Assembly: GCA_933207985.1 (NCBI GenBank)
Contig: OW240921.1
Location: 113,911,941 to 113,975,940, forward strand
Length of the DNA: 64,000 bases
Direction: 5' to 3'
Origin: Pelobates cultripes
Lineage: Eukaryota > Chordata > Amphibia > Anura > Pelobatidae
Part shown: positions 22,790 through 34,425 of the stretch, one piece after another
How the letters are laid out: each line of letters begins with the position of its first letter
How positions within the stretch are numbered: the stretch's first letter is position 1
Notes under the pieces: model-generated
The model's input: only the letters and a program-made list of their open reading frames with translations
Database searches by the model: none
Told to the model about the DNA's origin: nothing
Program-made: the position numbers and the translations under genes

Positions 22790-24790
22790 ATATTTCTGTG
22801 AAAATCTGAACAATAACCTATCAAACTCTAGAAACTTTTGGAAAGTCATAAATAAATTATAAACTCCCCCAACCCACTCCCAACCCTACACTATCAAAGT
22901 AGAAAACCGAACCCTGCAACTTCCCTTAGATCTAGCAAATGCCTTTAACAAGGTCGGATGCTCCACTATCCTGATTGCCAAGCTAATAAATAACACTCAT
23001 CGTGAAACTACAAATGTGGATCAGGCCCCACTAAATTTGCAAAGACCCAATAGAGCATAGTTACATTTTAGACCTGTACCTATTACTTTCATTAAGAAAC
23101 ACCTTAATAATCTAAAAATGAAAAAAAAGTCTGGACCTGATCAAATCCCAGCAATGCTGTTGAAGCTCAGTGCGCCAGCAATTGCTAAACCTGTCACAAC
23201 TCTCATTAACGAATCCTTGGTGACCTGGATACATACCCAAACTTTGGAAGACTGCGAGAGTAGTGCCTATCCATAAAAGTGGTGACACTACTTTAGTTTC
23301 TAACTATCGCCCAATATCATTGTCCCAGTATTGTCAAAAATGCATTCATACGCAACTATGTGAGTATTACCAACAATCTAATTACCTGACCCTTGATCAA
23401 TCAAATTTTTCGACCAAATCACTCCACTACAACTGTCCTCTTAAAAGTTTGCAATGACATCCAAACTGGCATGGGACAAGGAGACCTAACTGGAGCTATT
23501 TTCCTTGATTTTGCAAAGGCCTTTGACACAGTAGGCCACGACATTCTACTGCACAAACTAAAAAACTAAGGTATTGGTGATTGTCTGCTAACAATATGGT
23601 TCCGATCATATGTTTCAGATTGCTCACAATGTGTGTCCATTTCTGACAGCGACTCCTTCCCTCTCCCAGTCACATGTTGTGTTTCCTAAGGTTCTATTCT
23701 TGGCCCCCTACTATTCACATTATTTATAAATGATCTGCCTAATGTCTGCAAATCCTCAAATGTACACATGTATACAGATGACACAGTAATCTATGCAAGC
23801 AAATCCAATCTACCCCAGCTTGAGGCTGTGCTCCAAGACCAGTTTACAGAGGTAAAACCAAACTCTTCCTAAACACTGACAAAACTGTCACAATGATCTT
23901 TGGAAGAGTACCTAAATTACACATATTACACAATTCCCACTTATCCATCAAAACAAAATCAAATAGCACACTGACCGCAGTCCACTCTTTCAAATACTTG
24001 GGTGTGTTGCTATCTTTTTTTCTCCACATAGAAAAACTTGCATCTAAACTTTATCCAAAACTAGGTGCCCTGTACAGAAACAAATCCTACCTAGCCCTAC
24101 AGTAAAGGAAAAGATTGTACAGCAAATGCTGATGCTAATCAATGATTATAGGGATGTAGTATATGCACCTGAACCGCAAACCCACCTTAACAAACTTAAT
24201 ACATTGTATAACTTGTTCTGCTGCTTTGTGCTACAATGTAATTACAGGATCCACCATTGTGACATGCTAAACTGGCTGTCGCTGGAATCCAGATGCACGC
24301 TTCATCTTTCCAGCCTGGTGTTTAAGAGCTTTTCTGGGAAGCTCCCACTCTTCCTGAGCAGAAAGCTCTCCCTGGCTGTTCCCACCTCCTATAACCTCCG
24401 ATCCAGTACCAGCACTTTATTTAGTCTACCTCAATACAAAAAGAAAACATCTCAAACCTCCTTTTCCTACAGAGCACCTCATTTATGGAACGACCTCCAG
24501 CACACTTTAAAATCTTCCCCAAGTCTAAAGTCCTTTAAGAGATCCCTCTATACATACCACAAATACATACCACAAAACAGAATGCACCTGTCATGGTTGA
24601 TTATATATTTACTACATGTTCTATGTTAAATTTTGTATTTATTGTGTATTCATGTTGTTTTTGTATTTTATTGTACCCTGTTGTATCAATGCAATGTTTT
24701 GTGGACCCAGGACATACTTAAAAACAAGAGAAATCTCAATGTATCTTTCCTGGTAAAATATATTATAAATAAAGAAATATTTAAAACATG
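22790..24790 (+). pseudogene. Decayed CR1/L2/Rex1-type LINE, reverse transcriptase to 3' end
   Basis: A broken plus-strand polyprotein. A pre-RT linker (SRNFWKVINKL) is followed by KSGPDQIPAMLLKL (about 23130), VVPIHKSGD..NYRPISLS (about 23260-23320), FLDFAKAFDTVGHD (about 23500-23545), GSILGPLLFTLFINDLP (about 23690-23740) and MYTDDTVIYA (about 23768-23797; the usual YADD is YTDD). A last open stretch, 24126-24629, has the NLRSS...SYRAPHLWNDL signature of CR1/Rex C-termini. Stops and frame changes throughout show it is dead. The 3' end is near an AATAAAG at about 24765. It lacks the endonuclease domain, so it is 5'-truncated. Confidence 0.82.
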
Positions 24791-26066
24791 TGTATGTATA
24801 TATTTAGGTAAAAATATTTCTGCCTATATTGATGACCTGGGTTAACACCTGGGTGCAAGTAGTGCATTAATGCCATACATAGATTTACATACTTATGTAT
24901 GTATGTATGGTGTCTGGATTAATTTGGGACTAATTTATACCACCTGTGAGAGATTCCTTTAACACTTACATAGTTGGGGATTTTATTATTGTTACTTTCA
25001 TTTTATTTTTATATTTTACATTTGTATTATTTTTTTAAAATATTTTTTAATTAATTTTTTTTTTTTTTTACATTCCACCTTTTTACTGCACACATAAAAT
25101 GTGAGTTTTCATTGCTTGATAAATTGATGATAAACTATTCCTGCGAGTTTTGTTTGGTGAGATTGTGAAATATATTGCTATGGAACTCTGTAGTACACTC
25201 ATGCACTCTGCACATTGCTGATTGTATTATTTCTGTGGAGCTTTGGGATACACTCATACACACCATGATTTAAGTTTAGAGTTTTATTGCTTGGGATCTC
25301 TGTGATACATTCATGCATACTGTGGTGATTTGTCATTAAGGTTTGATCTGGGCTGCAGCTCCTGGTGTTTTTGGAACCTGAAAATCCTACAATGTCCCTG
25401 TGACAGACACTTCCTAAACAAGTTGAGTTTTTGACCTATGTTGGGCAAAGCAAAGTCACCTAACCTGAAAGAGGTGCATGATACATGAAGAAAAATAATT
25501 TCTGAGCTTTCCACTACTATTAAAGAGACTGATATTAGGATTTCCAAAAAAATGTATTCAGGTAAATGTTAGCATAACAAAATAACAGCAATCTACATTG
25601 GGGAAGTAGTTAACTGTTTTTTGTATTACTGATAATCGCCACTTACCAACCAGGTTCTATTAAAACAAATTGGTCGGTAATTTAGGATGCTCTAGAGAGC
25701 AGGTCTATGCCGGGGGAATTCCCTGAACATAGACCAGCTCTCTAAGTCAAATCCCTGTGCTACAGATCTGGTCGCGAACCATCATTATGCAGGTAAGTCA
25801 CAAAGTGAGGACTACCTGTATAACATTTCACAAATGAGTCTTTAAGAACCAATATCTGAATTGAGACATGTGAATGTCTATGTGATAGAGAATATAAACA
25901 ATAAATGAATAGTCAGATTAACATAATTATGTCCATGATCTACTACATGGTTAGATTTCCCTGTTACTTGTCTAAATAACTTGTTAAAATATGTTTCAGA
26001 AAAAAGTATGTCCATTTACTTTAATTCAATAGTCATCAAAAACTTAGCAATTAGCTTGATCCTTAC

Positions 26067-26221
26067 CTTAAACCTTGCAATTCTGCCATAATCGATAAGG
26101 CTTGAGTCCAATCCTAGATTTCTGACTCTTTATGCTTCCATTTCAATAATTCCTTCACACAGAGATCACTAAATTCGAAAATAGTGATGCAGAAATATCA
26201 AATAGTCTTCAGTAATTTGAC
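26067..26221 (-). pseudogene. NNMT/INMT-like pseudogene, exon 2
   Basis: This aligns to the intact exon 2 at 56129-56336 and keeps the acceptor (CGCAG before GTCAAATT) and donor (GGTTTAAG then GTAAGG), but is 155 nt rather than 208. The net 53-nt loss shifts the frame and removes the SAM-binding motif I. A TAG also replaces the codon after GAGTCAGAAATC. No exon 3 was found between here and the array, where a LINE sits in the corresponding place. It is therefore a dead duplicate, though its splice sites persist. Confidence 0.85.
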
Positions 26222-27399
26222 CTGCGAAGAAAAAGTCACAAGATAAAAAAGTAAACATACAAAGGAAAAAAAATAAACCAAAATAACTTTCCTTTGTTTG
26301 TAATCTAGTGTTCACCGGCATTTAATTGGAAGAGGTGATATTTTTGAATACATTTTGAATATCAAAAACAATTTCTATTAAATATTTTATATAATTGTAG
26401 ACCTTTTTTTTTTTTTCATCTTTCCAACTCTACCTCCAAGCTAGCCAATAAGGCTTTCCTACGGTTGATCAATTTTAGAAGACTTGATACTTAGACTTTA
26501 CAAAATTAAGACTTTACAAACTTGAAAAAATCCTAAGAAAAATTCTTATTTTAGAAGCATGATAGCACTACACACTTGTTTCACACTTAACTTATTATCT
26601 CAGGGTATGTTCTCTATTTATATTTTTAATGTAAGCATACTTCACATAATGTATTTAAGTATATTTGGCTCTATTCAGATTGTATGTTAAGCAAGTTATT
26701 TTCTCTTTTTCCGACATTCCACCTTGCCTTACATGAAATTATTGTTTTGTATTTATCTCTTGTTCTTATATTTGTCTTTGTTCACAAATATATTATGCTC
26801 TGTTTATACATTGTACAGTCTTTCAGAACTGCATAGCACATTTCTTTAGTCTATGCACAAAAGGAAACATAAATATTTTATAAAAAGCATACATTTATTA
26901 AATCTGTAATCATAATGTAATCATTAAACAAGCAAATGTGTTTTTAATCACTCTATTAATCACTTAATCATGCTGGAGTGGGTATTGTCCAAAGACCTGT
27001 TCTCTGCAGTCTTTCTTTTTAACAATGTTTCATTTTAGAGATAAATTGTTAAACTGAGCTGCCTGCAGTCAATCCTCTGGGCTGTATGACTGCAGGGAGC
27101 TTAGTTTCATGTGAGGGACCTGGTGCAGAGACTCCCATGCCTCTCACCCTTTGCAAGCAATCGAATGGTTAATTATGTATGCAGCAAGCTTCTGAGGTCA
27201 GCTCCATGATACTTTCATTCTGAAACTCTCACCCATGTGCAATGAGTGAGGGGCAATAAGAGGCCCTATACTATGCTATAACTAGTGTCCCCATCAATAA
27301 TTGTTCATCCTGGGGTGTTTCTGAGCCACTCGGAATGCCACCAAAACATGTTTTGATGCCATCAGATGTCAACTCTGCTGGAGGACAGAGAATAAGTTT
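26222..27399. other. Intron 1 of the pseudogene, no gene seen
   Basis: Non-coding, AT-rich and homologous in part to 56340-57480. Only short unsupported frames occur. Confidence 0.6.
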
Positions 27400-28110
27400 G
27401 GCGGCCTAGTGAGTCTGGATGAGTGGACAAGAAGCTGATCTCTGCTCCAACTCGTGCAGCTGACTGGTGCCCCATTTCCCACTTCTTTGGACTGGTGGGG
27501 GTGATTCCGGTCTGCTCCCTGGAGGCACCCTACAACTAATGAGGACGTGCAGCATACAAGCTAAACAACCAACTGGTACTAAAGCATATACAAGATGGCA
27601 GCAACATCCAACATTGCTTGCACGGTCCTTTTGGTTCCTTCTGGTCAAAGCTAATAGAGCACCTGAGTACCACGTTGCTGGGATATTGGACCAATGCTGA
27701 GTACTCAAAAAGTGTGGTCGTGCATCTGAAGGGCTGCACTTACCAAGCCCAGACCCGACTGATGCAAAGACACACTTCACGACTCATCATGGGGCACAAG
27801 CCACGGGACTGTTGGGCCCTTATTATCACATGGCACTTACCCGATTGTGACATAGCGATTGCGCATCACTACCCCTGTGGACTTATGGGACTAGTACCAG
27901 GACTCCAGTGGAGAATCTATGTTAGGCCCCTGTAAGGCATAGGATGATCTCACAGCTGGAACCAGGTCTACTCGCTGAAAGGCTGTGCATAGTGCGTATA
28001 CTATTTCAAAAAAAGTGCCTTACCTATGATCCTTTGATATCCTGAAATGCCTGTATGTTAGTCTATGCACTGCAAAAAATAAAGAATTAAAAATATATAT
28101 ATATATAATA
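27400..28110. repeat. Interspersed repeat, related to 34630-35955
   Basis: This is absent from the paralogous intron 1. It shares with 34920-34990 the segment TGG(T/A)GGGGTGAT-CCGGTC and the following ACCTAATG-like stretch. It ends in AATAAAGAATTAAAAAT, like the AATAAAGAATAATAAAAA end of the other copy. The A-rich 3' end with a poly(A) signal suggests a non-LTR retroelement fragment, possibly L1-like. The open frames inside it are not convincing. Confidence 0.5.
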
Positions 28111-28167
28111 CAAATGAGAATTTGTAGTGTATTTTCTAAATGTATTAATGTATTAAACTGAACATAC

Positions 28168-28318
28168 CTTGCCCTGCCACCTTATAAAGCTGTTCCATTG
28201 GAAATCTCAAAGTCTCTTCAGTGATATAATGTTCCGCTGTTCCAGAATAATATGCATTAAACCTGTCTGTTGGTTCACATTCATGTAGATGATAGCATTT
28301 GTGAGAGCTGGGGTCCAT
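28168..28318 (-). pseudogene. NNMT/INMT-like pseudogene, exon 1
   Basis: A 151-nt open exon starting MDPSSHKCYHLHE and ending MEQLYKVAGQ, then donor AAG/GTATGTT. It is the same length and phase as the intact exon 1 at 57567-57717. On its own it is uncorrupted; the gene is dead because of exon 2. It may still be transcribed, since the upstream TATA and AP-1-like sites are kept. Confidence 0.82.
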
Positions 28319-28360
28319 TCTGAATGTCTGTAGTGTTCTATAATGATAACGTCACCAGCA

Positions 28361-28440
28361 AGCAGTTATATACTTTGTTAATTAACATTATCAGTTAGTG
28401 GGTCCTGTTGACTTACCGACACAAGATACATCATGAGTCA
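28361..28440 (-). promoter_or_regulatory. Upstream elements of NNMT-like pseudogene
   Basis: Conserved in position with the intact gene: TATATA (28367-28372) about 50 bp before the ATG, an HNF1-like palindrome GTTAATTAAC (28377-28386), and TGAGTCA (28434-28440), an AP-1-type site. Assignment is by motif and paralogue conservation only. Confidence 0.5.
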
Positions 28441-28811
28441 GTGCAAGTCAATATCAACACAGATATATTACAATGACTTCAGCTGATCAAATGATTTATT
28501 TTTTTAAGTAATCACTCAGATAACCTCTTCAATATTACATTGATCTCTTATTGGGTTATTTACTAAAGAGCGAAGTGTAAACAACATACAATAGAAATGC
28601 CACATTTGAACCAAAATTCCCTACATTTTTTAATTCTCTTGTCAATACGTAATGATTTCAGAAAGTAAGTCTTTTGGGGCCTTATTTATCAATACAGCAT
28701 TAGGGAAAGACTGAAATCCAACCTAATCTTCAGGGGCCTGCAGAATGCAGCACAGAATGTTCAGGCACTCTCTGCCTTCCCCACAAAATATCCAGCTGTC
28801 TATTGTGTACC

Positions 28812-29387
28812 TGTCAGGATCCTATCCTGACAACCAAACATATTTATTTTCTGCTGTTTTATTTTCTCCAATACCTGCTTTCCACCACTAGTGGCCTCCC
28901 TAACCACTAGTCTAAGCTTAGTCTCTCACCTGCCTTAATTGCAACTCTCCTGGATAACCCTGTTCCACCTATCTGGTAACTGCAGTACAACCTCCAAATA
29001 AAAGAGACTGATCATCTTAACTTAGAACTAACCTGAATTCCTTAAGCCTTTATTATATTCTGTCTATTTCTGTCCTGTTGTTTTATGTTTACCTGTAATT
29101 TCTCTTATAGGTTTCCCTGTTTCATGTAAACCTGCATGTGGCATATTGCCTAAATGTCTATTTCTAAAACTACTCTTTCTTACTTACCTGAAATCCCATT
29201 TATAGGTTATCCTTCTTCTTTCAGCCTATAATCCCATTTATAGGTTTTCCTTATTCCTCCTAGCCTATAATTTTTCTTCCTTTTGTCTTTATTGTTACCT
29301 TGTCTAAACATGCAAAAGATTCAGAATAAAGAACCTCAAGTCAACCCCTGTATAAGTCTTTTATCTGACCTGCACAAGTTCATGACA
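28812..29387. mobile_element. Solo LTR of an LTR retrotransposon
   Basis: A 576-bp unit starts TGTCAGGATCC and ends TTCATGACA (TG...CA). It is flanked on both sides by the 5-bp direct repeat GTACC (28807-28811 and 29388-29392), as integrase insertions leave. It has an internal AATAAAG near 29325. No internal region or second LTR is present, so it is the product of LTR-LTR recombination. Its sequence differs from the 620-bp LTRs at 39178 and 44095 apart from the TGTCA start. Confidence 0.85.
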
Positions 29388-29502
29388 GTACCACTGATTT
29401 TCAAGTCACAGAAGAAAGTTAAGAAGTATATATCTCTCTAGCTCTGCAAATAAAGAAAAAAACAATTAACAAATAAGCAAAGTAAACAAAAGTATACACT
29501 CG

Positions 29503-29632
29503 CGGGGGTCAGCAGCCTTCGTCACTCCAGATGTTGTGGACTACATCTCTCCTGATGCTTCACCAGCATTATGCCTGTAAGAGCATTATGATAAGTGTAG
29601 TCCACAGCATCTGGGGTTGCCTACCCCTGCAC
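29503..29632. mobile_element. Palindromic hAT-like MITE
   Basis: The left arm CTCCAGATGTTGTGGACTACA is mirrored on the right by TGTAGTCCACAGCATCTGGGG. The termini GGGGGTCAGCAGCC and GTTGCCTACCCCTG are the CAGGGGTAGGCAAC-type end common in fish and frog hAT MITEs. Exact borders are uncertain. Confidence 0.7.
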
Positions 29633-30089
29633 TAGAGGGCTCATTTTATTGGAAGAAATCTTTGAAGAAAACTGCGATAACAAGAGAACTCTGTGCTTGT
29701 GTAAATTCTAACAGACTTTTTCAGATGTGAGAAATAATTACCGAATGTAATATTTTCCATTTCTTCTGTGTCTTTTTCCAGTGGATTAAAATAATTAATT
29801 TATGTATATTTCTTCTGGGGTAAAAGGCTTGCCAGGTTGATACACGTGTATATTAACCAAATATATTAACACGCAATCTGTCTTACGATATCTTCAGATT
29901 TATTCGTAGAGTTACTAATACATAATAAAACAACAAAGGATGTTAAAGGATGTTCAACAGCAGTTGGTAATTGCTGGACTCCTGAAAGGAGAGTTACATC
30001 GTTACACAGCCGTACAGGAAGAATAACCAAGAGAGAGACCTTTTAAGTGGGGCAAAAGGGTGATAAAACATCAATCCAATAGCCCCCGA

Positions 30090-32047
30090 AAACAAGAACA
30101 GAAGGTGCCTGAAGCAAGTGTGTTAAACAATGATAAGCTTAGAGTCATGTCTACAAATGCTCGCAGTTTAGGGAATAAGATCCACATGAACTTGTGGCAA
30201 TAATGACAACTGATAAAGTAGATTTAGTCACTGTTACTGATACATGGTATAATGAGAAAAATGACAGGAATATAGCAATACCACGGTACTCTTTATATAG
30301 AAAAGACAGGGAAGGCAAGAAAGTATAGCATAAAATCTAGCCTTATAAAAGTTAGTAAGGTGAACATAGAGTCCGTTTGCGTTACGCTAGAATTTGGTAA
30401 TCACACAGTAACTCGTGTAGGTGTGATTTATAGGCCCCCAGGACAAATAGAAGAGTTAGATAATCTACTAGTTGAGGAAATAGCTAAACTGACAATGAAG
30501 GGGGAAGTTATCTGGGGACTTTAATCTTCCTGGTGTGAACTGTAAAACCAAAATAACTGCTTGTGCCCGGAGCACACATATTCTAAACTCTCTACTGGGA
30601 TTGTCTCTAAAACAAGTCGTTGAGGAGCCATCTCGTAAGAAGGCCATACTAGATTTAGTGGTAACAAATTGAGATTTGTTATCAGATATTACTGTAGGTG
30701 AAAGTTTAGGATCCAGTGATCATCAGTCATTGTGGTTTGATATGAGAACAGTTTTAGACTTTAGAAAAACACTTTACTGACATTAGAATATGTGTAAAGG
30801 AGTCATTATCCTTTAGATTAGGCAGAAAGAGGCTAAGCAAGTTATAAAAGCTTCCAAATCACACACAGAAGAAAAAATAGCACAGTCAGTAAAATAAGGG
30901 GACAAAACATTTTTTAGATACATAAATGAATAAAGGAAAGTAAAACAAGGGTTAGTTAGATTAAAATCAAAAGAATAAAGGTATGTAGAAGAGAATAAAG
31001 GTCTAGCTGACTGCCTCAATTAATATTTTTGCTCAGTATTTACAGATGAAAATGAAGGAAAGGGGCCTCAGTTAGGAAAAAGGACACATGAGTCATTTGT
31101 TACATGTGAGTTTACAGAGGAAAAGGTTCTATTTCAACTGTCAAAAGTAAAGACAAATAAGTCAACGGGACCTAATGGAATAAACCCAAAGTTATTAAAT
31201 GAGCTCAGTGGTGTACTAACAAAACAATTAACAGATTTATTTAACCAATCATTGTTAATAGGAGTAGTCCCAGAAGATTGGAAGTTAGTGAATGTTGTGC
31301 CCATTCACAAGAAAGGTAGAAGGGAGGAGTCGGGCAACTATAGGCAAGTAAGTCTTACTTTGGTAGTGGGGAAAGTAATGGAAACCATGTTAAAGGATAG
31401 GATTGTTGAACATCTAAAATCATATGGATTTCAAGATCAGAGACAACTTGGTTTTACTTCAGGGAGATCATGCCAAACTAATCTTATTGATTTTTAAGGG
31501 TGGTACAGTAGACATTGCTTACCTATATTTCATTAAGACTTTTTACACTGTTGCACATAGAAGGCTTATCAATAAACTGCAATATTTAAGTTTGGATTCC
31601 AATATTGTTGAATGGGTAAGGCAGTGGCTGAGTGACAGGCAACAGTGGGTTGTACCTCAAGGATCTGTACTTGGACCCATTCTCTGTATTATTTTTATTA
31701 GTGATATTGCAGAAGGACTTGATGGTAAGGTATGCCTTATTGCTGATGATACTAAGATATGTAATAGGGTTGATGTTCCAGGAGGGATAAGGCAAATGAC
31801 AAATGATTTAGGTAAACTAAAAAAATAATGGTCAGAGTTGTGGCAACTGACATTTAATGTGGATAAGGGCAGGATAATGCATCTTGACGTAAAATCCCAA
31901 GGGCAGAGTACAGAATATTTGATAGAGTCCTAACCTCAACATCTGAGGAAAGGGATTTAGGCAGACAATGTAATAGAGTAGCAGGAAATGCTAGCAGAAT
32001 GCTTGGTTGTATAGCGAGTGGTATTAGCAGTAGAAAGAGGGAAGTGA
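30090..32047 (+). pseudogene. Decayed CR1-like LINE, endonuclease plus reverse transcriptase
   Basis: The endonuclease is seen as RVMSTNARSLGNK (about 30147), VDLVTVTDTWYN, GVIYRPPG (about 30421), GDFNLPGVNC (frame-shifted) and SSDHQSLWFD (about 30712). The RT follows: NKSTGPNGINPKLLNEL (about 31157), then VPEDWKLVNVVPIHKKGRR (31270s), GNYRQVSLT and PQGSVLGPILCIIFISDIAEGL (about 31655), with the catalytic box as CLIADDTKI (Y replaced). Several stops and frameshifts occur. The 3' end is cut near 32047. It is a different lineage from the LINE at 22790. Confidence 0.82.
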
Positions 32048-32183
32048 TCATTAGACATGTGCAATTCGTTTCGTTCCGAATGCAATTTTGGAAATTCAGA
32101 CATTCCTATAGGGTTAAGGGTTGGGGTAGGGTTAGTGGTTGGGGCAGATGTAGGGTAGATGTAGCCTTGAATTATGCAAAGCA

Positions 32184-32403
32184 GTGACATGTGTAATACA
32201 ATCCGGTTCCAACACTCTAACTGAAAAGAAAAATACAGAGAAAAAGACAAAGTCAATCTCGCCTTCCAGGAAAAGCAAGAAAATAGAACCCTTAACTAAA
32301 CTGGACATGGGAAAAAAAGACGTCAAAACAATTTATGTTATTATTGTGGTGATACAGGACACCGAATCACTTTCTGTCCAAGAAATCCTCCTGTAACCAC
32401 TGA
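32184..32403 (+). pseudogene. Gag-like CCHC zinc-knuckle fragment
   Basis: Frame 2 reads LCYYCGDTGHRITFCP at 32333-32380: a perfect CX2CX4HX4C knuckle, preceded by a basic KKRRQ stretch and followed by a P/T-rich tail. This is typical of the nucleocapsid part of a retroelement Gag. The surrounding frame is short and the next 72-bp MITE interrupts it. The element type cannot be fixed. Confidence 0.6.
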
Positions 32404-32441
32404 ACCTCAGATACAGACCACAGAAACAAACTCTCCTTTAA

Positions 32442-32513
32442 CCCCTTAAGGACTCATGACATGTGTGACATGTCATGATTCCCTTTTATTCCAGAAGTTT
32501 GGTCCTTAAGGGG
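32442..32513. mobile_element. 72-bp MITE with CCCCTTAAGGAC ends, copy 1
   Basis: Perfect 12-bp inverted ends (CCCCTTAAGGAC / GTCCTTAAGGGG), an inner palindrome CATGACATGTGTGACATG, and flanking TTAA on the left with TTTTAA on the right. TTAA targets are used by piggyBac- and Kolobok-type transposases. The copy at 35306-35377 is the same length with two differences. Confidence 0.8.
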
Positions 32514-32629
32514 TTTTAAACAATGACTATAACCACTGCATTTCTGATTTAACCAAAGCAGACTTACCTTCTTGTCCTCTCTCCAGATGATTTCCAAAAA
32601 TTTCGGATTCGGAAGAGGGATCTGTAGAG

Positions 32630-33004
32630 ATGGACTATGATGCTCCGCCCTCAGATGGCATATGTTCAGAGGATAAAGTCATGAATGAATCTCCTGAATT
32701 TATGGCTGCTACCTCTACGATTATCCAATCCACAGAAAAGCAAAATTTTCCTAGGAAGTATATGGACTTGCTCAGAAGCATGACACCTACTGATAAAACC
32801 TGTCAGCATTGGAGTACACTGGGTTCAACACTCACAGCTATAGGCTGTCTCGTACAAGCTGCTTACTGTATAGCAATTCCTCCATTGATGTATATTGGAA
32901 AAATACTTGGAAATATACTGAAAAATGCAGCCCGATGTGTGTATGCTTGTAGCACATATCTGCAGCCAAGGCTCAGAGCATCAAAAACATACAAAGCTCT
33001 ATAA
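32630..33004 (+). CDS. Unrecognised 124-residue ORF, probably retroelement debris
   Basis: Begins MDYDAPPSDGICSEDK. Acidic N-terminal part, then a hydrophobic stretch (about residues 66-90, LTAIGCLVQAAYCIAIPPLMYIG), then basic. It lies about 250 bp after the zinc knuckle with the 72-bp MITE in between, so both may derive from one decayed element. No family recognised and no codon evidence that it is a host gene. Confidence 0.25.
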   Translation: MDYDAPPSDGICSEDKVMNESPEFMAATSTIIQSTEKQNFPRKYMDLLRSMTPTDKTCQHWSTLGSTLTAIGCLVQAAYCIAIPPLMYIGKILGNILKNAARCVYACSTYLQPRLRASKTYKAL

Positions 33005-33159
33005 GGCTTTGTTCCATGGCCCAACATCCCTGGGGCCATGGGACAAAGGGTAATGTCAAACCGCTGATTAAACACAAATACTCAATGCAGAATACACAAT
33101 ACATTATAATTACGTCTGCAAGTAAATATCCCTTCTCTCCCCAAAAATGAAATAAAATG

Positions 33160-33440
33160 AAAATGTTGTGTGTGTATATGAAGGTTAAGGTGTATATGAC
33201 TCTGTGTGTGTGTGCAAGTCTGTGTATTTGTGTGTGTACGTACATTTGTTGTGAATTTCTATATGTGAGTTCGAGGTTTGTGTGTGTGTGTATATGTATG
33301 TGTGTGTATATATATATAGTTGATGTATATCAGTCTGTGTGAGTGAAGACTGTGTACTTATATGAATGTGTTTGTATATGAGTCTCTGTGTGTGTCTATT
33401 TGCAAGTTTGATTCTGTACGTATATACATAAAAATGTGTT
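33160..33440. repeat. TG-rich simple sequence
   Basis: Irregular GTGTGT/TATGTG runs with a short TATATATA. The apparent ORFs on both strands here are low-complexity artefacts. Confidence 0.8.
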
Positions 33441-33479
33441 TTTGTCTTTGTTGGCATTAACATAACCAAGTTATTTAGC

Positions 33480-34425
33480 AGAGCAAAAAACGGGCTGCAA
33501 GAGTATTCTGAGAACGGACAGCAGCTGAAATAGCCTGCTCTTCGGTGGCTCCCCCTCAGAACTCAAGCTGGTTTTAGCTCATCTTGCGCCATTACAGAGA
33601 TAACGTATCTGAAGCATATCAGACTGGTCCCACCCATACAGGCAGTCCAGATCCAAAATGCCAGCAAGTTTTCTCTGCAAGAGTGAAACAGCAACCCCAT
33701 ACGATCGTTTCAGCCTTGTTAGGCATCACCAGTGAGGCAGAGGTGATATCTCTCTAGGCACCATGAGCAAAGGGTCTACGTCTGGATTACCCTTTAAACT
33801 TATGGAGAGCAAAAACGGGTCGCAAGAGTATTCTGAGAACGGACAGCAGCTGAAATAGCCTGCCCTTCGGTGGGTCCCCGCTCAGAACTCAAGCTGGTTT
33901 TAGCTCATCTTGTGCCATTACAGAGAGAACATATCTGAAGCATATCAGACTGGTCCAACCCATACGGGCAGCCCAGATCCGAAATGCCAGCAAGTTCTCT
34001 CTGCACGAGAGATACAGCAACCCCAGGCGATTGTTTCAGCCTTGTTAAGCATCATCAGTGCGACCCGTTTTTTGCTCTCCATAAGTTTAAAGGGTAATCC
34101 AGACGTGGACCCCTTGCTCACGATGCCTAGAGAGATATCAGCTATGCTTCACTGATAATGCCTAACATGGCTGAAACGATTGCCTGGGGTTGCTGTATCT
34201 CTAGTGCAGAGAGAACTTGCTGGCATTTTGGATCTAGACTGCCCGTATGGTTGGGATCAGTCTGATATGCTTCAGATATGTTCTCTCTGTAATGGCACAA
34301 GATGAGCTAAAACCATCTTGAGTTCTGAGTGGGGACCCACCAAAGGGCAGGCTATTTCAGCTGCTGTCAGTTCTCAGAATACTTTTGCGACCTGTTTTTT
34401 GCTCTCCATAAGTTATTCAGCAGAG
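33480..34425. mobile_element. Independent R-type hammerhead foldback block (diverged)
   Basis: One full and one nearly full minus-oriented monomer (33480-34068) are followed by a plus-oriented one (34069-34425). The inverted ends are GAGCAAAAAACGGG and its complement. Flanks AAGTTATTTAGCAGAGC (ending in the left end) and AAGTTATTCAGCAGAGC (from 34421) suggest a target duplication of 13-17 bp. All three ribozymes are dead: CUGGUGA core in the first, truncation in the second, CUGAUAA core and GCC at the cleavage site in the third. It is older than the array copies. Confidence 0.8.

Larger units (their letters stand above)
24890..28745. repeat. Duplicated NNMT-locus segment, copy 1 (paralogue of 54940-58175)
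   Basis: Intron and upstream DNA align with 54940-58175 (for example TTTATACCACCTGT, GAGTTTTGTTT, GTGAAATATATTGCTATGGA). Exons 1 and 2 lie at the same relative places. The copy is interrupted by a repeat insertion around 27400-28110. Within it, outside the exons, no other coding sequence is seen. Confidence 0.8.

Noticed and set aside
27406..27935. Three overlapping ORFs up to 124 codons
   Set aside because: Compositional openness of a GC-richer repeat; frames conflict on both strands and no family is recognised.
32100..32170. GGTTAGGGTTGGGG-like stretch resembling interstitial telomere repeat
   Set aside because: Irregular spacing and only a few GGGTTA-like words; more likely a GT-rich repeat edge.
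33157..33469. Cysteine/valine- and threonine/histidine-rich ORFs
   Set aside because: Low-complexity translation of TG/CA repeats.
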